Shown here: in pieces, positions 33,561-42,305 of the stretch
Layout of the letters: each line of letters opens with the position of its first letter
Position numbering within the stretch: the first letter of the stretch is position 1
NCBI RefSeq assembly: GCF_003625485.1
Contig: NZ_RAIR01000002.1
Coordinates: 248,001 to 312,000 of the forward strand
Reading direction: 5' to 3'
Source: Butyrivibrio sp. CB08
GTDB lineage: Bacteria > Bacillota > Clostridia > Lachnospirales > Lachnospiraceae
Length of the DNA stretch: 64,000 nucleotides
Position numbers and translations under genes: made by a program
Notes under the pieces: model-generated
Database searches by the model: none
What the model saw: only the letters and a program-made list of their open reading frames with translations
What the model was told of the DNA's origin: nothing

Positions 33561-34484
33561 TTAGTGTACAAGTGCATCAGCAATATCTTTTTGCATATCA
33601 AGTGCTGCGGCTCTTGCAGCCTCACCAACCTTGCCATCAGCAAACTGCTTGTAGTTATCGCTCTTCCATGCTGCAATTATACCTCTTGAGGAATTGACGA
33701 TAGCACCAAGGCCATCCTTGTCAAAGAAGTGAACAAGATCTTTTCCCTTGCCTCCCTGTGCTCCATAGCCAGGAACAAGGATGTAAGCATGTGGCATGAT
33801 GCCTCTTAAGACCTTACCCATCTCTGGATATGTGGCACCAACAACTGCGCCCACATTACTGTATGAACCATCCATCGAGTCCAGACCCCACTTCTCTACC
33901 TGCTCTCCAACAATCTCGTAGAGAGGCTTGTCATCTATAAGTCTGTCCTGGAACTCTCCGCTGGATGGATTAGAAGTCTTAACAAGAACAAAGATACCCT
34001 TGTCCTCTTTATTACAAACATCGATAAATGGCTTAACGCCGTCTGATCCAAGATAAGGATTAACTGTTGCAAAATCCTCATCGAATCCTCTGAAGGTCTC
34101 TCCTTCTATTGTTACGCTTCCAAGATGTCCCACAGCGTAGGATTCTGAAGTAGATCCGATATCACCTCTTTTGATATCGCCTATAACGATAAGTCCCTTT
34201 TCCTTGCAGTACTCTACAGTCTTTTTGAATGTGATAAGTCCAGGAATGCCAAGTTCTTCATACATGGCGATCTGTGGCTTAACTGCAGGAACTATATCAT
34301 AAATATTGTCGATGATCTCCTTGTTGAACTGCCAAAAGGCTTCTGCAGCACCTTCAAGGTTTTTTCCTTTCTCCTCAAAGCATCTCTCCTTCATGGCGTC
34401 AGGAATAAAAGAAAGCTTAGGGTCTAATCCCACAACAATAGGTGCGTTGGTCTTCTGAATCTTGTCAATCAGTTTGGAAATCAT
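33561..34484 (-). CDS. pyrF: Orotidine 5'-phosphate decarboxylase
   Basis: Converts OMP to UMP, the last step of UMP synthesis. Subfamily 2 type, 307 residues. The catalytic Asp-Lys-Asp array is in VIGDIKRGDIGSTS, and the phosphate-binding end is in GAIVNSSRGII. The gene is between a response regulator (24-nt gap) and the RsbW-like gene (43-nt gap), an odd place for a pyrimidine gene. pyrE is at 21.8 kb. Confidence 0.94.
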   Translation of the reverse strand: MISKLIDKIQKTNAPIVVGLDPKLSFIPDAMKERCFEEKGKNLEGAAEAFWQFNKEIIDNIYDIVPAVKPQIAMYEELGIPGLITFKKTVEYCKEKGLIVIGDIKRGDIGSTSESYAVGHLGSVTIEGETFRGFDEDFATVNPYLGSDGVKPFIDVCNKEDKGIFVLVKTSNPSSGEFQDRLIDDKPLYEIVGEQVEKWGLDSMDGSYSNVGAVVGATYPEMGKVLRGIMPHAYILVPGYGAQGGKGKDLVHFFDKDGLGAIVNSSRGIIAAWKSDNYKQFADGKVGEAARAAALDMQKDIADALVH

Positions 34485-34508
34485 TATTAGTCTACCTTCC
34501 TTGATGTT

Positions 34509-35285
34509 TTATTGTTTGTTATTTCTTGCGTCCATCATCACAAAGAACTCATCGATAGCTCCAATGAGCTTATCCTTGGGCATGGACTTAAGAAGATACT
34601 TGGCTGGCTTAAGGGAAACAACCTTCATTACGGACTCTTTGTCATCCTTGGCTGTCAGGAAGATAACCGGAACATTCTTGAGTTTGGAGTGATCTCTCAT
34701 GGCCTTAAGTACTTCAGGGCCACTCATGACCGGCATCTCATAATCAAGCAGTACCAGGTCAACGGGAGTCTGCTCAAGGAATGTAAGCGCGATCTTACCT
34801 GAGCTCGCCATATACACATGGTACTTAACAGAGAGCCAGGTCTTCATCATCCTGAGCATAGCGCCGTCATCGTCGATAATAAGAACCTTCTTCCTGAGGC
34901 TCTCATCAACAGCGCTGTAATCCACAACCATATTCAGATGCTCTACAAGAAGCTTGACATCCAGGGGCCTTAAATAGGTCTCCTGTATTTTTTCCTTGCC
35001 AATAATAGAAGTTGCATAGGTAAGCTCATCATTATTACCAATGAGATAAAGCAGGAATCTCTCAGAATCTATATGTTCATTGAGATAAGTAAAAAGAGAT
35101 GTTGCTTCTGATGCCAGATCTCCAAGATAAAGAATGTAGATATCTGGCCTGTCGATCAACCTGTCAATAGCTCCAGCGTATGGATCAACTGTCTCTACCT
35201 TGTAGTTTTCCTTTTGAAGTCCCACTGCTATGGCATTTATCATAAAGCTCTTCTGAATGCCAATAAGCAATACCCTTTTTTCCAT
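34509..35285 (-). CDS. Response regulator with pseudo-receiver and receiver domains
   Basis: Protein of 258 residues with no DNA-binding domain. The N-terminal half (about 1-120) has a receiver-like alternation but lacks the acidic triad. The C-terminal receiver (about 133-255) is intact: LIIDDDGAM, phospho-acceptor Asp in LVLLDYEMP, Thr in FLTAKDD and Lys in YLLKS. It is 61 nt downstream of the hybrid kinase and probably accepts phosphate from its HPt domain, then acts by protein contact, perhaps on the RsbW-like or STAS proteins. Confidence 0.88.
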   Translation of the reverse strand: MEKRVLLIGIQKSFMINAIAVGLQKENYKVETVDPYAGAIDRLIDRPDIYILYLGDLASEATSLFTYLNEHIDSERFLLYLIGNNDELTYATSIIGKEKIQETYLRPLDVKLLVEHLNMVVDYSAVDESLRKKVLIIDDDGAMLRMMKTWLSVKYHVYMASSGKIALTFLEQTPVDLVLLDYEMPVMSGPEVLKAMRDHSKLKNVPVIFLTAKDDKESVMKVVSLKPAKYLLKSMPKDKLIGAIDEFFVMMDARNNKQ

Positions 35286-35297
35286 TTAGCTGCCTTT

Positions 35298-35327
35298 CTA
35301 TGCGCCGAAACATCCGCCACAGCACAT
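35298..35327 (-). other. Possible nine-residue cysteine-rich micro-ORF
   Basis: Between the kinase and response-regulator genes, ATG...TAG encodes MCCGGCFGA. Three of nine residues are Cys. No strong ribosome site is seen (only GATGG, 4 nt upstream). It could be a real micropeptide, a metal- or cysteine-sensing leader, or chance. Confidence 0.3.
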
Positions 35328-35346
35328 TTTTCCATCTTCTTATAAA

Positions 35347-38300
35347 TCACAATACATTTAAAAGTCCATCTCTGTCAACTGCCGCAAGAAGCCTCTTGAC
35401 CTCCAGGAATTTATTCTTGTAATCCGCTGGAATCCTGTATCCTTCAAGCATAGCAACTATATCATCTGCACTGTCAAAGTAGGATGCAGAGACAAACTCT
35501 TTTATTGAAGCGAAGGCCCCTTCAAGATCTTCAGGGCTGATCAGCGGTTTACCATTGTCGTCCTCCGCAAACAGTACTTCAAGCTTCTTGGAATAGCTCC
35601 TGTACAGGGTCAAAAGACCTGGCGTCAGCATCTCAATCTCATCAATATCTCCGCCATTTCCACAGGCCTCGAGGTACTCAGCCTTCTCGGAAAGGTCCAG
35701 CGCTCCGATAGCCTTGGCAGAGCTCTTAAGGCCATGTACATAGATGGTGTAGTCCTTAATGTTCTTTTCCATCTCGTATCTTTCGATGTGTGCCGCCCTG
35801 TCATCAATAGCAAGCCAGAAGTCTCTCATTACGTCTCTTGCTGCCATAGCTGATCCGCACCTCTCTATTGCAGAATTGATGTCTATTCCATTTATCTTAA
35901 GAAGCTCCTGCATGATGGCTTTCTCTTCGCCGTTATCCTCCTGAGTTTCCGCAACATAGGCCACATCTCCAGGCCTTGAAACCATATCCTCTGGAAGGTA
36001 AGAAAGTATCATCTCCTCAAGCTTTGCAGGGTCTACAGGCTTGGACATATAGTTGGTAAAGCCTTCCCTGAAGTACATCTCTCTTGAACCTGAGATTGCA
36101 TTTGCAGTAAGAGCAATGACCGGAGTCTCTTTATTGAGATTGTCCTCCATCTCCTCCATGGCATGGAAGGTCTGAACGCCGTCCATTTCAGGCATTCTGT
36201 GATCAAGGAAGATCACGTCGTACTTGTTCTCCTTAACCAGCTTAAGAGCCTCTTTGCCGCTGGTTGCAGTGTCTATCTTCATCTTGGTCTGCTTAAGAAG
36301 GCCCTCTATAACTGTAAGATTGGTCTTGGTGTCATCAACCACAAGGATCCTTGCCTTCTCAGCCTGGAAACTCTCCTTGTAGCCCTTTGCATCCTTCTGG
36401 GCTTCCTTAACTTTCTGGGCAAAGTCGCCAACTCTGTCCCAGCTTATAACCTTCTGTCTTATGACAAAAGAGAATACGCTGCCTTTACCATATTCGCTGT
36501 CAACTTCAAGCTTACTATCCATCATGCCAAGAAGACTTGTGACAATGCTGATTCCAAGGCCGGTACCCTCAATGGTGCGGTTTTTCTTGACATCTATTCT
36601 CTCAAAGGCGCCAAGGAGCTTGTCCATATCCTCCTGCCTGATTCCAATTCCGGTATCAGAAACACTGACCTTAAGATCGATGAAATCTTCGTCAGCGTCA
36701 AAGGATTCTTCGCTCTCAACCACTTCATAAGACACATCCAGAGTAACCGAGCCTTCCTCGGTATACTTAACAGCGTTGGTGATGATATTGATGATACACT
36801 GCTTTATCCTGATCTCATCGCCAAAGAGAATGTGCGGCGTGTTCTCATCGACATTGACGTGGAGCTTAAGGCTCTTTTCCCTGGCTCTCATCTCTGACAT
36901 GTTGACAATATCGTTCATCATTGAGCCAAGCTCGTACTCCACAGGGATGATCTCCATCTTGCCCGCTTCGATCTTGGAGAAGTCGAGGATATCGTTGATA
37001 AGCGCCAAAAGAGTCTTACCCGAACTCTGGATATCCCTGGCGTAGCCCAGGATCTCGTCGTCCTTACTCTCTCTAAGGATCATCTCGTCAAAGCCAAGAA
37101 CGGCGTTGATAGGAGTTCTGATCTCGTGGGAGATATTCGAAAGGAACCTGGACTTGGCTTCATTGGCGGACTTGGCAACCTGAAGCTGATCTTCGATGGA
37201 CTGCCTTGTCTTAACAAGTTCAATGTACTCCACCAGCCTGTAGACCGTAAGGTCCACGGCGTGGTACAGATCCTCTATCTCATCGCCTGTCCGAAGGTCC
37301 AGGTCGTGTACTGCCTTGATAGACTCGTTAAGGTACCCTTCTTTGGCGTTATAGATGCCGGACATGACCTTGGACATGTTCCTTATGGGTCTTGCTATCC
37401 TGTACTGAGCATATCTATTAACAAACACCGCAAGAGGAATGACCAATATGGAGATCAGCATGGCAAGGCGCACACTGTATCTATAATTGATGCCTCCGCC
37501 TACAATAGTATCGGCGAAGTAGGCCCCTTCATTTTTGACCTCTTCTGTAAGCTGCCTGTAAACAGTGTTCTCGAGTCTCTCAGCGCTGTTGATACCAGAC
37601 AGATCATAATCACTGCTGGTTATAACGTTTTCATCATGATAGTAATCATGCATTGTAGGAATAAGGGTATTTGAAGCAAACTCAGCTGCAAGACCAAGCA
37701 CCAGCGCCTCAAATACGATGATGTTCATGATTACGCTGCTGATCCTGGAGCGCTTTTCAACCTCGTATCTCTCATCGTCTGAAAGCTTCTCCGGATTCAC
37801 ATAGTATTTTCCGTTTGCAAATATTAGTTTTACTTTGTCGGGAAGTTTTTTGAAAACAAGATAAACCACCGTGCTGCTAAGAAGGCAGCCCGGAAGTTCA
37901 TTCAAAAAGATATAGACGATCTGCATTGGTGTTGCATACATGATTCCATTATCGCTAAGAAGAAGCAGCAAAATGGCCCAGAAGGTTCCTACCAGGTTCA
38001 TCATAAAGAAAGTAACAAAGATGACCTTGTACCACTTGTTAAAGAAGCGCCTTCTGGTGAGGAGATCAACTACGCATACTACCAGCAGGTATATAAATGT
38101 CAGATAGGAAAAAGAGCTGCTGGTAAAGCTTCTGTGCAGAAAAACAAGGAGCACACTTGCCATACCAGGGACATTACCGCCAAGGGCAGTCGTGATCATG
38201 ATGGGAACATATCTAAGTGAATACACAATTCCAGCAACACCAAAGCCAGCCCCGTCAAGTGAAGGTATGGCTTCGGTGTATATGATTGTAAAGGTAGAGG

Positions 38301-38385
38301 TAAAAAGGACCATGATAAAATTCATGACATCTGCCTTAATGGTCCTTTGTTCCTTGGGTCTGCCTAAGATGCTGAGTATATCCAT
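35347..38385 (-). CDS. Hybrid sensor histidine kinase with receiver and HPt domains
   Basis: Membrane phosphorelay protein of 1012 residues. The N-terminus has about six membrane helices (about 20-180), then an extracellular loop (about 235-305) and one more helix (about 308-326) leading to a HAMP-like region. The HisKA box is FLSNISHEIRTPINAVLGF (about 425). HATPase motifs follow (NIITNAVKYTEEG, VSDTGIGI, EGTGLGISI). A receiver (about 690-815) has phospho-Asp in VIFLDHRMP, Thr/Ala in IALTAN and Lys in YMSKPVD. An HPt domain (about 855-960) has its His in VHGLKSSAKAIGA. It follows the hydrogenase gene by 38 nt, so the signal may be related to hydrogen or redox state. Confidence 0.93.
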   Translation of the reverse strand: MDILSILGRPKEQRTIKADVMNFIMVLFTSTFTIIYTEAIPSLDGAGFGVAGIVYSLRYVPIMITTALGGNVPGMASVLLVFLHRSFTSSSFSYLTFIYLLVVCVVDLLTRRRFFNKWYKVIFVTFFMMNLVGTFWAILLLLLSDNGIMYATPMQIVYIFLNELPGCLLSSTVVYLVFKKLPDKVKLIFANGKYYVNPEKLSDDERYEVEKRSRISSVIMNIIVFEALVLGLAAEFASNTLIPTMHDYYHDENVITSSDYDLSGINSAERLENTVYRQLTEEVKNEGAYFADTIVGGGINYRYSVRLAMLISILVIPLAVFVNRYAQYRIARPIRNMSKVMSGIYNAKEGYLNESIKAVHDLDLRTGDEIEDLYHAVDLTVYRLVEYIELVKTRQSIEDQLQVAKSANEAKSRFLSNISHEIRTPINAVLGFDEMILRESKDDEILGYARDIQSSGKTLLALINDILDFSKIEAGKMEIIPVEYELGSMMNDIVNMSEMRAREKSLKLHVNVDENTPHILFGDEIRIKQCIINIITNAVKYTEEGSVTLDVSYEVVESEESFDADEDFIDLKVSVSDTGIGIRQEDMDKLLGAFERIDVKKNRTIEGTGLGISIVTSLLGMMDSKLEVDSEYGKGSVFSFVIRQKVISWDRVGDFAQKVKEAQKDAKGYKESFQAEKARILVVDDTKTNLTVIEGLLKQTKMKIDTATSGKEALKLVKENKYDVIFLDHRMPEMDGVQTFHAMEEMEDNLNKETPVIALTANAISGSREMYFREGFTNYMSKPVDPAKLEEMILSYLPEDMVSRPGDVAYVAETQEDNGEEKAIMQELLKINGIDINSAIERCGSAMAARDVMRDFWLAIDDRAAHIERYEMEKNIKDYTIYVHGLKSSAKAIGALDLSEKAEYLEACGNGGDIDEIEMLTPGLLTLYRSYSKKLEVLFAEDDNGKPLISPEDLEGAFASIKEFVSASYFDSADDIVAMLEGYRIPADYKNKFLEVKRLLAAVDRDGLLNVL

Positions 38386-38423
38386 AAATCTTGCCCCTCA
38401 TAGCGGTGTAACAAGAGTCGATA

Positions 38424-39896
38424 TTACATGTGTCCATCTCTGTGCATTGAGAATTTATCCATTGGATAGTTCTTGAGGTTCTCTAATACTTTTCTGTCAT
38501 CAGCCTTGGCAAGCAGTGCCTCCCTTGGCTTGTTTATATCACTGATGTTCTTGTGTCTTGAAGGTCCGCCTACGCAGCCTCCAGGACAAACCATTCCTTC
38601 GATGAAGTCCTCTGGAAGCTTACCAACCTTAAGGAGGGTGAGAGCTTTTTTACACTCTGATCCGCCTGCTGCCCTAAGGAGCTTAAGCTGCGTCGTGTCT
38701 TCTCCTCTCTCCTGCATGCACTCAATAACCGCATTGGCAACACCGCCGCTGGTTGCAAAGCGCTTGCCCCAGATTGAAGACTCCTGATAGTTTTCAGAAA
38801 CAGGTTCAAACTTGGCATCCTTGGATCTCATGAGAGCTCTGAGCTCACCGTAGGTTACTACGTAATCTGCGTTATCTGGAACTGACTTATCCTGAGCCTC
38901 ACTCTTTTTAGCGATGCAAGGTCCGATGAATACTGTAACGCAGCCAGGTCTTGTAGTCTTTAAATATCTTGAAATAGCACACATAGGTGAAACTGTGGTG
39001 CTCATGTTCTCTTTATACTGATCCGGGAAGTGTTTCTTTAACATGTTGATGAAAGCTGGACAGCAGGATGTTGTCATCTTTCTGCCTTCCTTGTAGGCCT
39101 CTGACCACTCCTCTGACTCATAAGCAGCAGTCATATCTCCACCAAGTCCGACCTCAACCATGTCCGCAAAGCCGATCTTCTTAAGCCCTTCTCTGATGGA
39201 TCCCATTGAGATATCCTCGCCAAACTGACCCTCTGTAGCAGGTGCGCACATGGCGATAACTTCTTTTCCAGCCTTGATCTCCTTGATGATATCTACAAGG
39301 AAGGTCTTACTTCCGATAGCTGCGAAAGGACAGCTGTGGATGCAGTGACCACACTGGATGCACTTCTCTTCATCGATCTTGCAGTAGCCGTACTCATCGT
39401 AGGTAATAGCGCCTACAGGACAGGCCTTCTTACAAGGTCTCTCAAGATGAACGATAGCGTTGTAAGGGCAGGCTGTAGCACACATTCCGCACTCCTTGCA
39501 CTTGGCTGGATCGATGTGCATGTGGGTATCACCAGGGGTGATGGCGCCAAACTTACAGGAGCTGATGCAGGCCTTACCCATACAGAAACGACAGTTATCA
39601 GTTACTGAATAAGCTGCGATAGGACACTCGTCGCAGGCAGGATCAATAACCTGAACTATGTTATCTGAATCAGGATTGTAGCTGGGAGCCTTGGCATTTG
39701 CCAGGTTGATCCTCTGACGAACGATCTCTCTTTCTTTATAAACACAGCATCTGTACTCTGGCTTGGGGCCTGGGATCATCTTAAGTACAAGCTGTTCGAT
39801 GTGCTCCTGATCGTTTTCATTGTTCCACTCAAGTCTGCACACTTCCTCCATGATCTTGTGCTTAAAGCTGTTCATACTCGCATCATTTGTTACCAT
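38424..39896 (-). CDS. Monomeric [FeFe] hydrogenase, group B-like
   Basis: Iron hydrogenase of 490 residues that makes or oxidises H2 with ferredoxin-type electrons. Cys-rich N-terminal region (CDECP, CRFCMGKACISSC) and two ferredoxin-type motifs (CKECGMCATACP, CIQCGHCIHSCP) bind [4Fe-4S] clusters. H-cluster motifs are TSCCPAF (L1), IGPCIAKKSE (L2) and VCPGGCVGGPSRH (L3), so all four ligand cysteines are present. TSCCP instead of TSCSP fits group B rather than prototypical group A enzymes. No HydB/C partner is nearby, so it is not bifurcating in this context. Maturases HydEFG are not in the window. It lies between an ABC importer and a histidine kinase. Confidence 0.93.
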   Translation of the reverse strand: MVTNDASMNSFKHKIMEEVCRLEWNNENDQEHIEQLVLKMIPGPKPEYRCCVYKEREIVRQRINLANAKAPSYNPDSDNIVQVIDPACDECPIAAYSVTDNCRFCMGKACISSCKFGAITPGDTHMHIDPAKCKECGMCATACPYNAIVHLERPCKKACPVGAITYDEYGYCKIDEEKCIQCGHCIHSCPFAAIGSKTFLVDIIKEIKAGKEVIAMCAPATEGQFGEDISMGSIREGLKKIGFADMVEVGLGGDMTAAYESEEWSEAYKEGRKMTTSCCPAFINMLKKHFPDQYKENMSTTVSPMCAISRYLKTTRPGCVTVFIGPCIAKKSEAQDKSVPDNADYVVTYGELRALMRSKDAKFEPVSENYQESSIWGKRFATSGGVANAVIECMQERGEDTTQLKLLRAAGGSECKKALTLLKVGKLPEDFIEGMVCPGGCVGGPSRHKNISDINKPREALLAKADDRKVLENLKNYPMDKFSMHRDGHM

Positions 39897-39937
39897 AAAT
39901 AAATCTCCTCCAAAAATAAAACACTCTTTAACTCATA

Positions 39938-40528
39938 TCAGGTCGCTATGCCAAGGTCTATTATTCTGCCAAACTCAAGGCCTGTGGTATCGTGGGTTGT
40001 AATAACAAGGGGACCTGACCCCTGTTTATCTCTTATATAAGCTATTGCTGTTTTCCTGGCCTCCTCATCAAGCCCCGTAAATGGTTCATCCATAATGAGG
40101 ATGTCGCTTGGGATGGCACAGGCTCTTACTATCGAAACGCGTCTTTTCTGGCCGCCGGATAATTCTTTTACCGGTTTGAAAAGAGCTTCTTCCGGCAGAA
40201 GCTTTTTTAGCTCCTCGATAACTGTTTCCTTAAAAACCTTCTTACTGACCATGGTCACGTTGGTGACGGCGTCGTAGTCTTCGCACAGGCGATCTTCCTG
40301 AAAGACCATTCCGCAGTTTATAAAAGGATACTTGTAATCCCCAAGGAGCTTGACGCTGCCACTGTCACACTCATCAAGTCCAAGGATCAGTCTAAGAAGC
40401 GTTGTCTTGCCACATCCGGAAGGTCCGGTTATGACGTAGCTGTGCTCTGACTCTATATTCAGATTGAAATTGTTTAGTACCTGCTGCCCGTCAAAGGACT
40501 TGCATACATCTTTGATCTCTATGGTCAT
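39938..40528 (-). CDS. NitT/TauT-type ABC transporter, ATPase
   Basis: ATPase subunit of 196 residues. Walker A is TGPSGCGKTTLLR, the signature LSGGQKRRVSI, and Walker B is ILIMDEPFTGLD. It is shorter than most SsuB/TauB proteins (about 240). The ATG at 40528 overlaps the permease stop as ATGA; the longer frame to 40597 is unlikely. Together with the permease and binding protein it forms a complete importer. Confidence 0.92.
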   Translation of the reverse strand: MTIEIKDVCKSFDGQQVLNNFNLNIESEHSYVITGPSGCGKTTLLRLILGLDECDSGSVKLLGDYKYPFINCGMVFQEDRLCEDYDAVTNVTMVSKKVFKETVIEELKKLLPEEALFKPVKELSGGQKRRVSIVRACAIPSDILIMDEPFTGLDEEARKTAIAYIRDKQGSGPLVITTHDTTGLEFGRIIDLGIAT

Positions 40529-41250
40529 AGGATGTCTATCACTTTCGTAATTATCTTTTCGCATACAAAGGATATAAGAACAACAACGATGGTCCATGCG
40601 AAAAGGTCTGCTGTCTCAAGATATATCTTGGATAAGTACAGTCCGTTGCCAATGGTATTAAGTGGCTGCCCGATTACTTCTGCTGCGATTCCGCTCTTAA
40701 AACTCATTCCAATGGCGAGCTTAAATGCGCTCTTAAAAAACGGAGACAGCTGTGGAAGATATATGTATCTAAGCCTTCTGCCGCCTGGCATCCTGAAAAC
40801 CTTTGCCATCTCAAGGAGCTTAACATCTGTGCTCTTTAAGCCCTCTAAAGTGTTCAGATACAGGATCGGAAATACCACCATTGCGCAGATGATAATGGAA
40901 ATGTTACTGCTGCCAAACCAGATAAGAAGCAGTATTACAAAGCTTGCTACCGGCACTGACTTAAGGGCTGAAACAAGAGGCCTTAAAAAGTCTTCTACCC
41001 AGCTCTTTTCATGGGCGATATATGCAAGGATGATTCCGATAACTGATCCCAGAAAAAATCCCAGAAGGATCCTGCCTGTTGTCTGCCATACGCTTCCCCA
41101 GAAGGAAGGAGTCTTCGAAAGGCTCACCAGTGCTGCCACTGTATCTATGGGACCTGCCAGAAGTATTTTGTTGTGTATTATCATAGCTACCAGCTGCCAG
41201 ATGATGATCCATGCCGCTGCTGCTATTGTTCTCCTTACTATCTTTTGCAC
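40525..41250 (-). CDS. NitT/TauT-type ABC transporter, permease
   Basis: Inner-membrane permease of 241 residues with about six helices. The ATPase-coupling loop is present (RRLRYIYLPQLSPFF, then GMSFKSGIAAEVIG). Related proteins carry taurine, nitrate, aliphatic sulphonates, or thiamine precursors. It starts with GTG 6 nt after the binding-protein stop. Confidence 0.9.
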   Translation of the reverse strand: MQKIVRRTIAAAAWIIIWQLVAMIIHNKILLAGPIDTVAALVSLSKTPSFWGSVWQTTGRILLGFFLGSVIGIILAYIAHEKSWVEDFLRPLVSALKSVPVASFVILLLIWFGSSNISIIICAMVVFPILYLNTLEGLKSTDVKLLEMAKVFRMPGGRRLRYIYLPQLSPFFKSAFKLAIGMSFKSGIAAEVIGQPLNTIGNGLYLSKIYLETADLFAWTIVVVLISFVCEKIITKVIDIL

Positions 41251-41256
41251 GCCTTA

Positions 41257-42270
41257 TCACCCTTCGTAGTAGAAATCATCTGAAGGGATCTGTCCGCCAA
41301 CAGACTTAGGGTCCTGCTCAAATAAAACTTCCAGATAACCTGAAAGGGTCTCTTTTATCTCTTTTCCTGAAATACAAACAACTGCGCAGTTTGGAATGGC
41401 CTTCTTGGCAAGGGGCTCCTTGGCAATGATGCCCTGCTCCACTGTAAGAGCTGCTGTCTTGTCGATATTTTCAAGAGCCTTGTCTGCGCTGTCCTTGTGA
41501 GCCTTGATAAACGCATCAACCGCGCCCTTGTGCTCACTTAGGAATTTGTTTGTTACTACTGTTACACCGGTTACGATCTTGCATGAATCGTTGACCTTTG
41601 ACCACTCCTCATCAAGATTAAACGCAATCTTGAGGTTCTCGTTCTGAAGCATTGCGGCTGTCACAAAGGGCTGTGGAAGCACTGCGACGGCTTTTGGATC
41701 CTCTGAAAGGATAGAAACGATCTCAGTTGGCTCTGACTTAAACTCAACAGCACAGTTCTTAACGTCATGCTTCTCAAGAAGATACCTGATGGTATATTCA
41801 GGAGTTGCGCCCTGGCCTGTTGCATAGATTGTCTTGCCAGCAAGATTTTCTACAGTTTTAACACTCTCATCTGCTGTAACGCAGTTAAGTACTGAAAGTG
41901 TGTTGATATCGATTATTGAAACACCGCCCTCAACCTTTTTATCCATAACACAGGCAACGTTTGAAGGAACAAGTCCGATATCCACGTTTCCAGCAACCAT
42001 GGCTGCCATGATATCTGACCCTTGCGTGTACATCTCGAATTCGCACTTAACATCTGAAGTTCCGTTTTTAGCATCATCTATAAGGTTCACAAGTCCGATG
42101 GTTGTAGGCCCTTTAAGAGCTGCAACTCTTATTGTCACGTCATCTCCGCTTGCGGAAACTCCACCGCATCCTGTAAGTGAACTTGCCACCATTCCAAGAA
42201 CCATCACCAGAATAAGCACAAGGGCAATGGTTGAAACCATCTTCTTAAATCTTCTACTTCCTACTCGCAT
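41257..42270 (-). CDS. NitT/TauT-type ABC transporter, binding lipoprotein
   Basis: Extracellular receptor of the importer. The signal peptide ends in LTGC, a lipobox (Cys about 35). The mature part has the features of the NMT1/THI5-SsuA fold: LKGPTTIGLVNL, DIGLVPSNVACVM and a paired lobe after GQGATPEYTIRYLLEKHDV. Start at ATG 42270, with AAAGGAAG upstream. It is 35 nt from larB. The substrate is not known; a pyridine or nucleotide-precursor molecule would suit larB but this is a guess. Confidence 0.88.
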   Translation of the reverse strand: MRVGSRRFKKMVSTIALVLILVMVLGMVASSLTGCGGVSASGDDVTIRVAALKGPTTIGLVNLIDDAKNGTSDVKCEFEMYTQGSDIMAAMVAGNVDIGLVPSNVACVMDKKVEGGVSIIDINTLSVLNCVTADESVKTVENLAGKTIYATGQGATPEYTIRYLLEKHDVKNCAVEFKSEPTEIVSILSEDPKAVAVLPQPFVTAAMLQNENLKIAFNLDEEWSKVNDSCKIVTGVTVVTNKFLSEHKGAVDAFIKAHKDSADKALENIDKTAALTVEQGIIAKEPLAKKAIPNCAVVCISGKEIKETLSGYLEVLFEQDPKSVGGQIPSDDFYYEG

Positions 42271-42305
42271 TGTAAGAAACACTTCCTTTCATACATCCAT
42301 TTATT

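Noticed and set aside
38424..39896. Electron-bifurcating hydrogenase
   Set aside because: No HydB or HydC flavoprotein genes are adjacent; the gene is flanked by an ABC ATPase and a histidine kinase.
40532..41269. 245-codon plus-strand frame
   Set aside because: Exact antisense of the ABC permease; its hydrophobic pattern mirrors the real gene.
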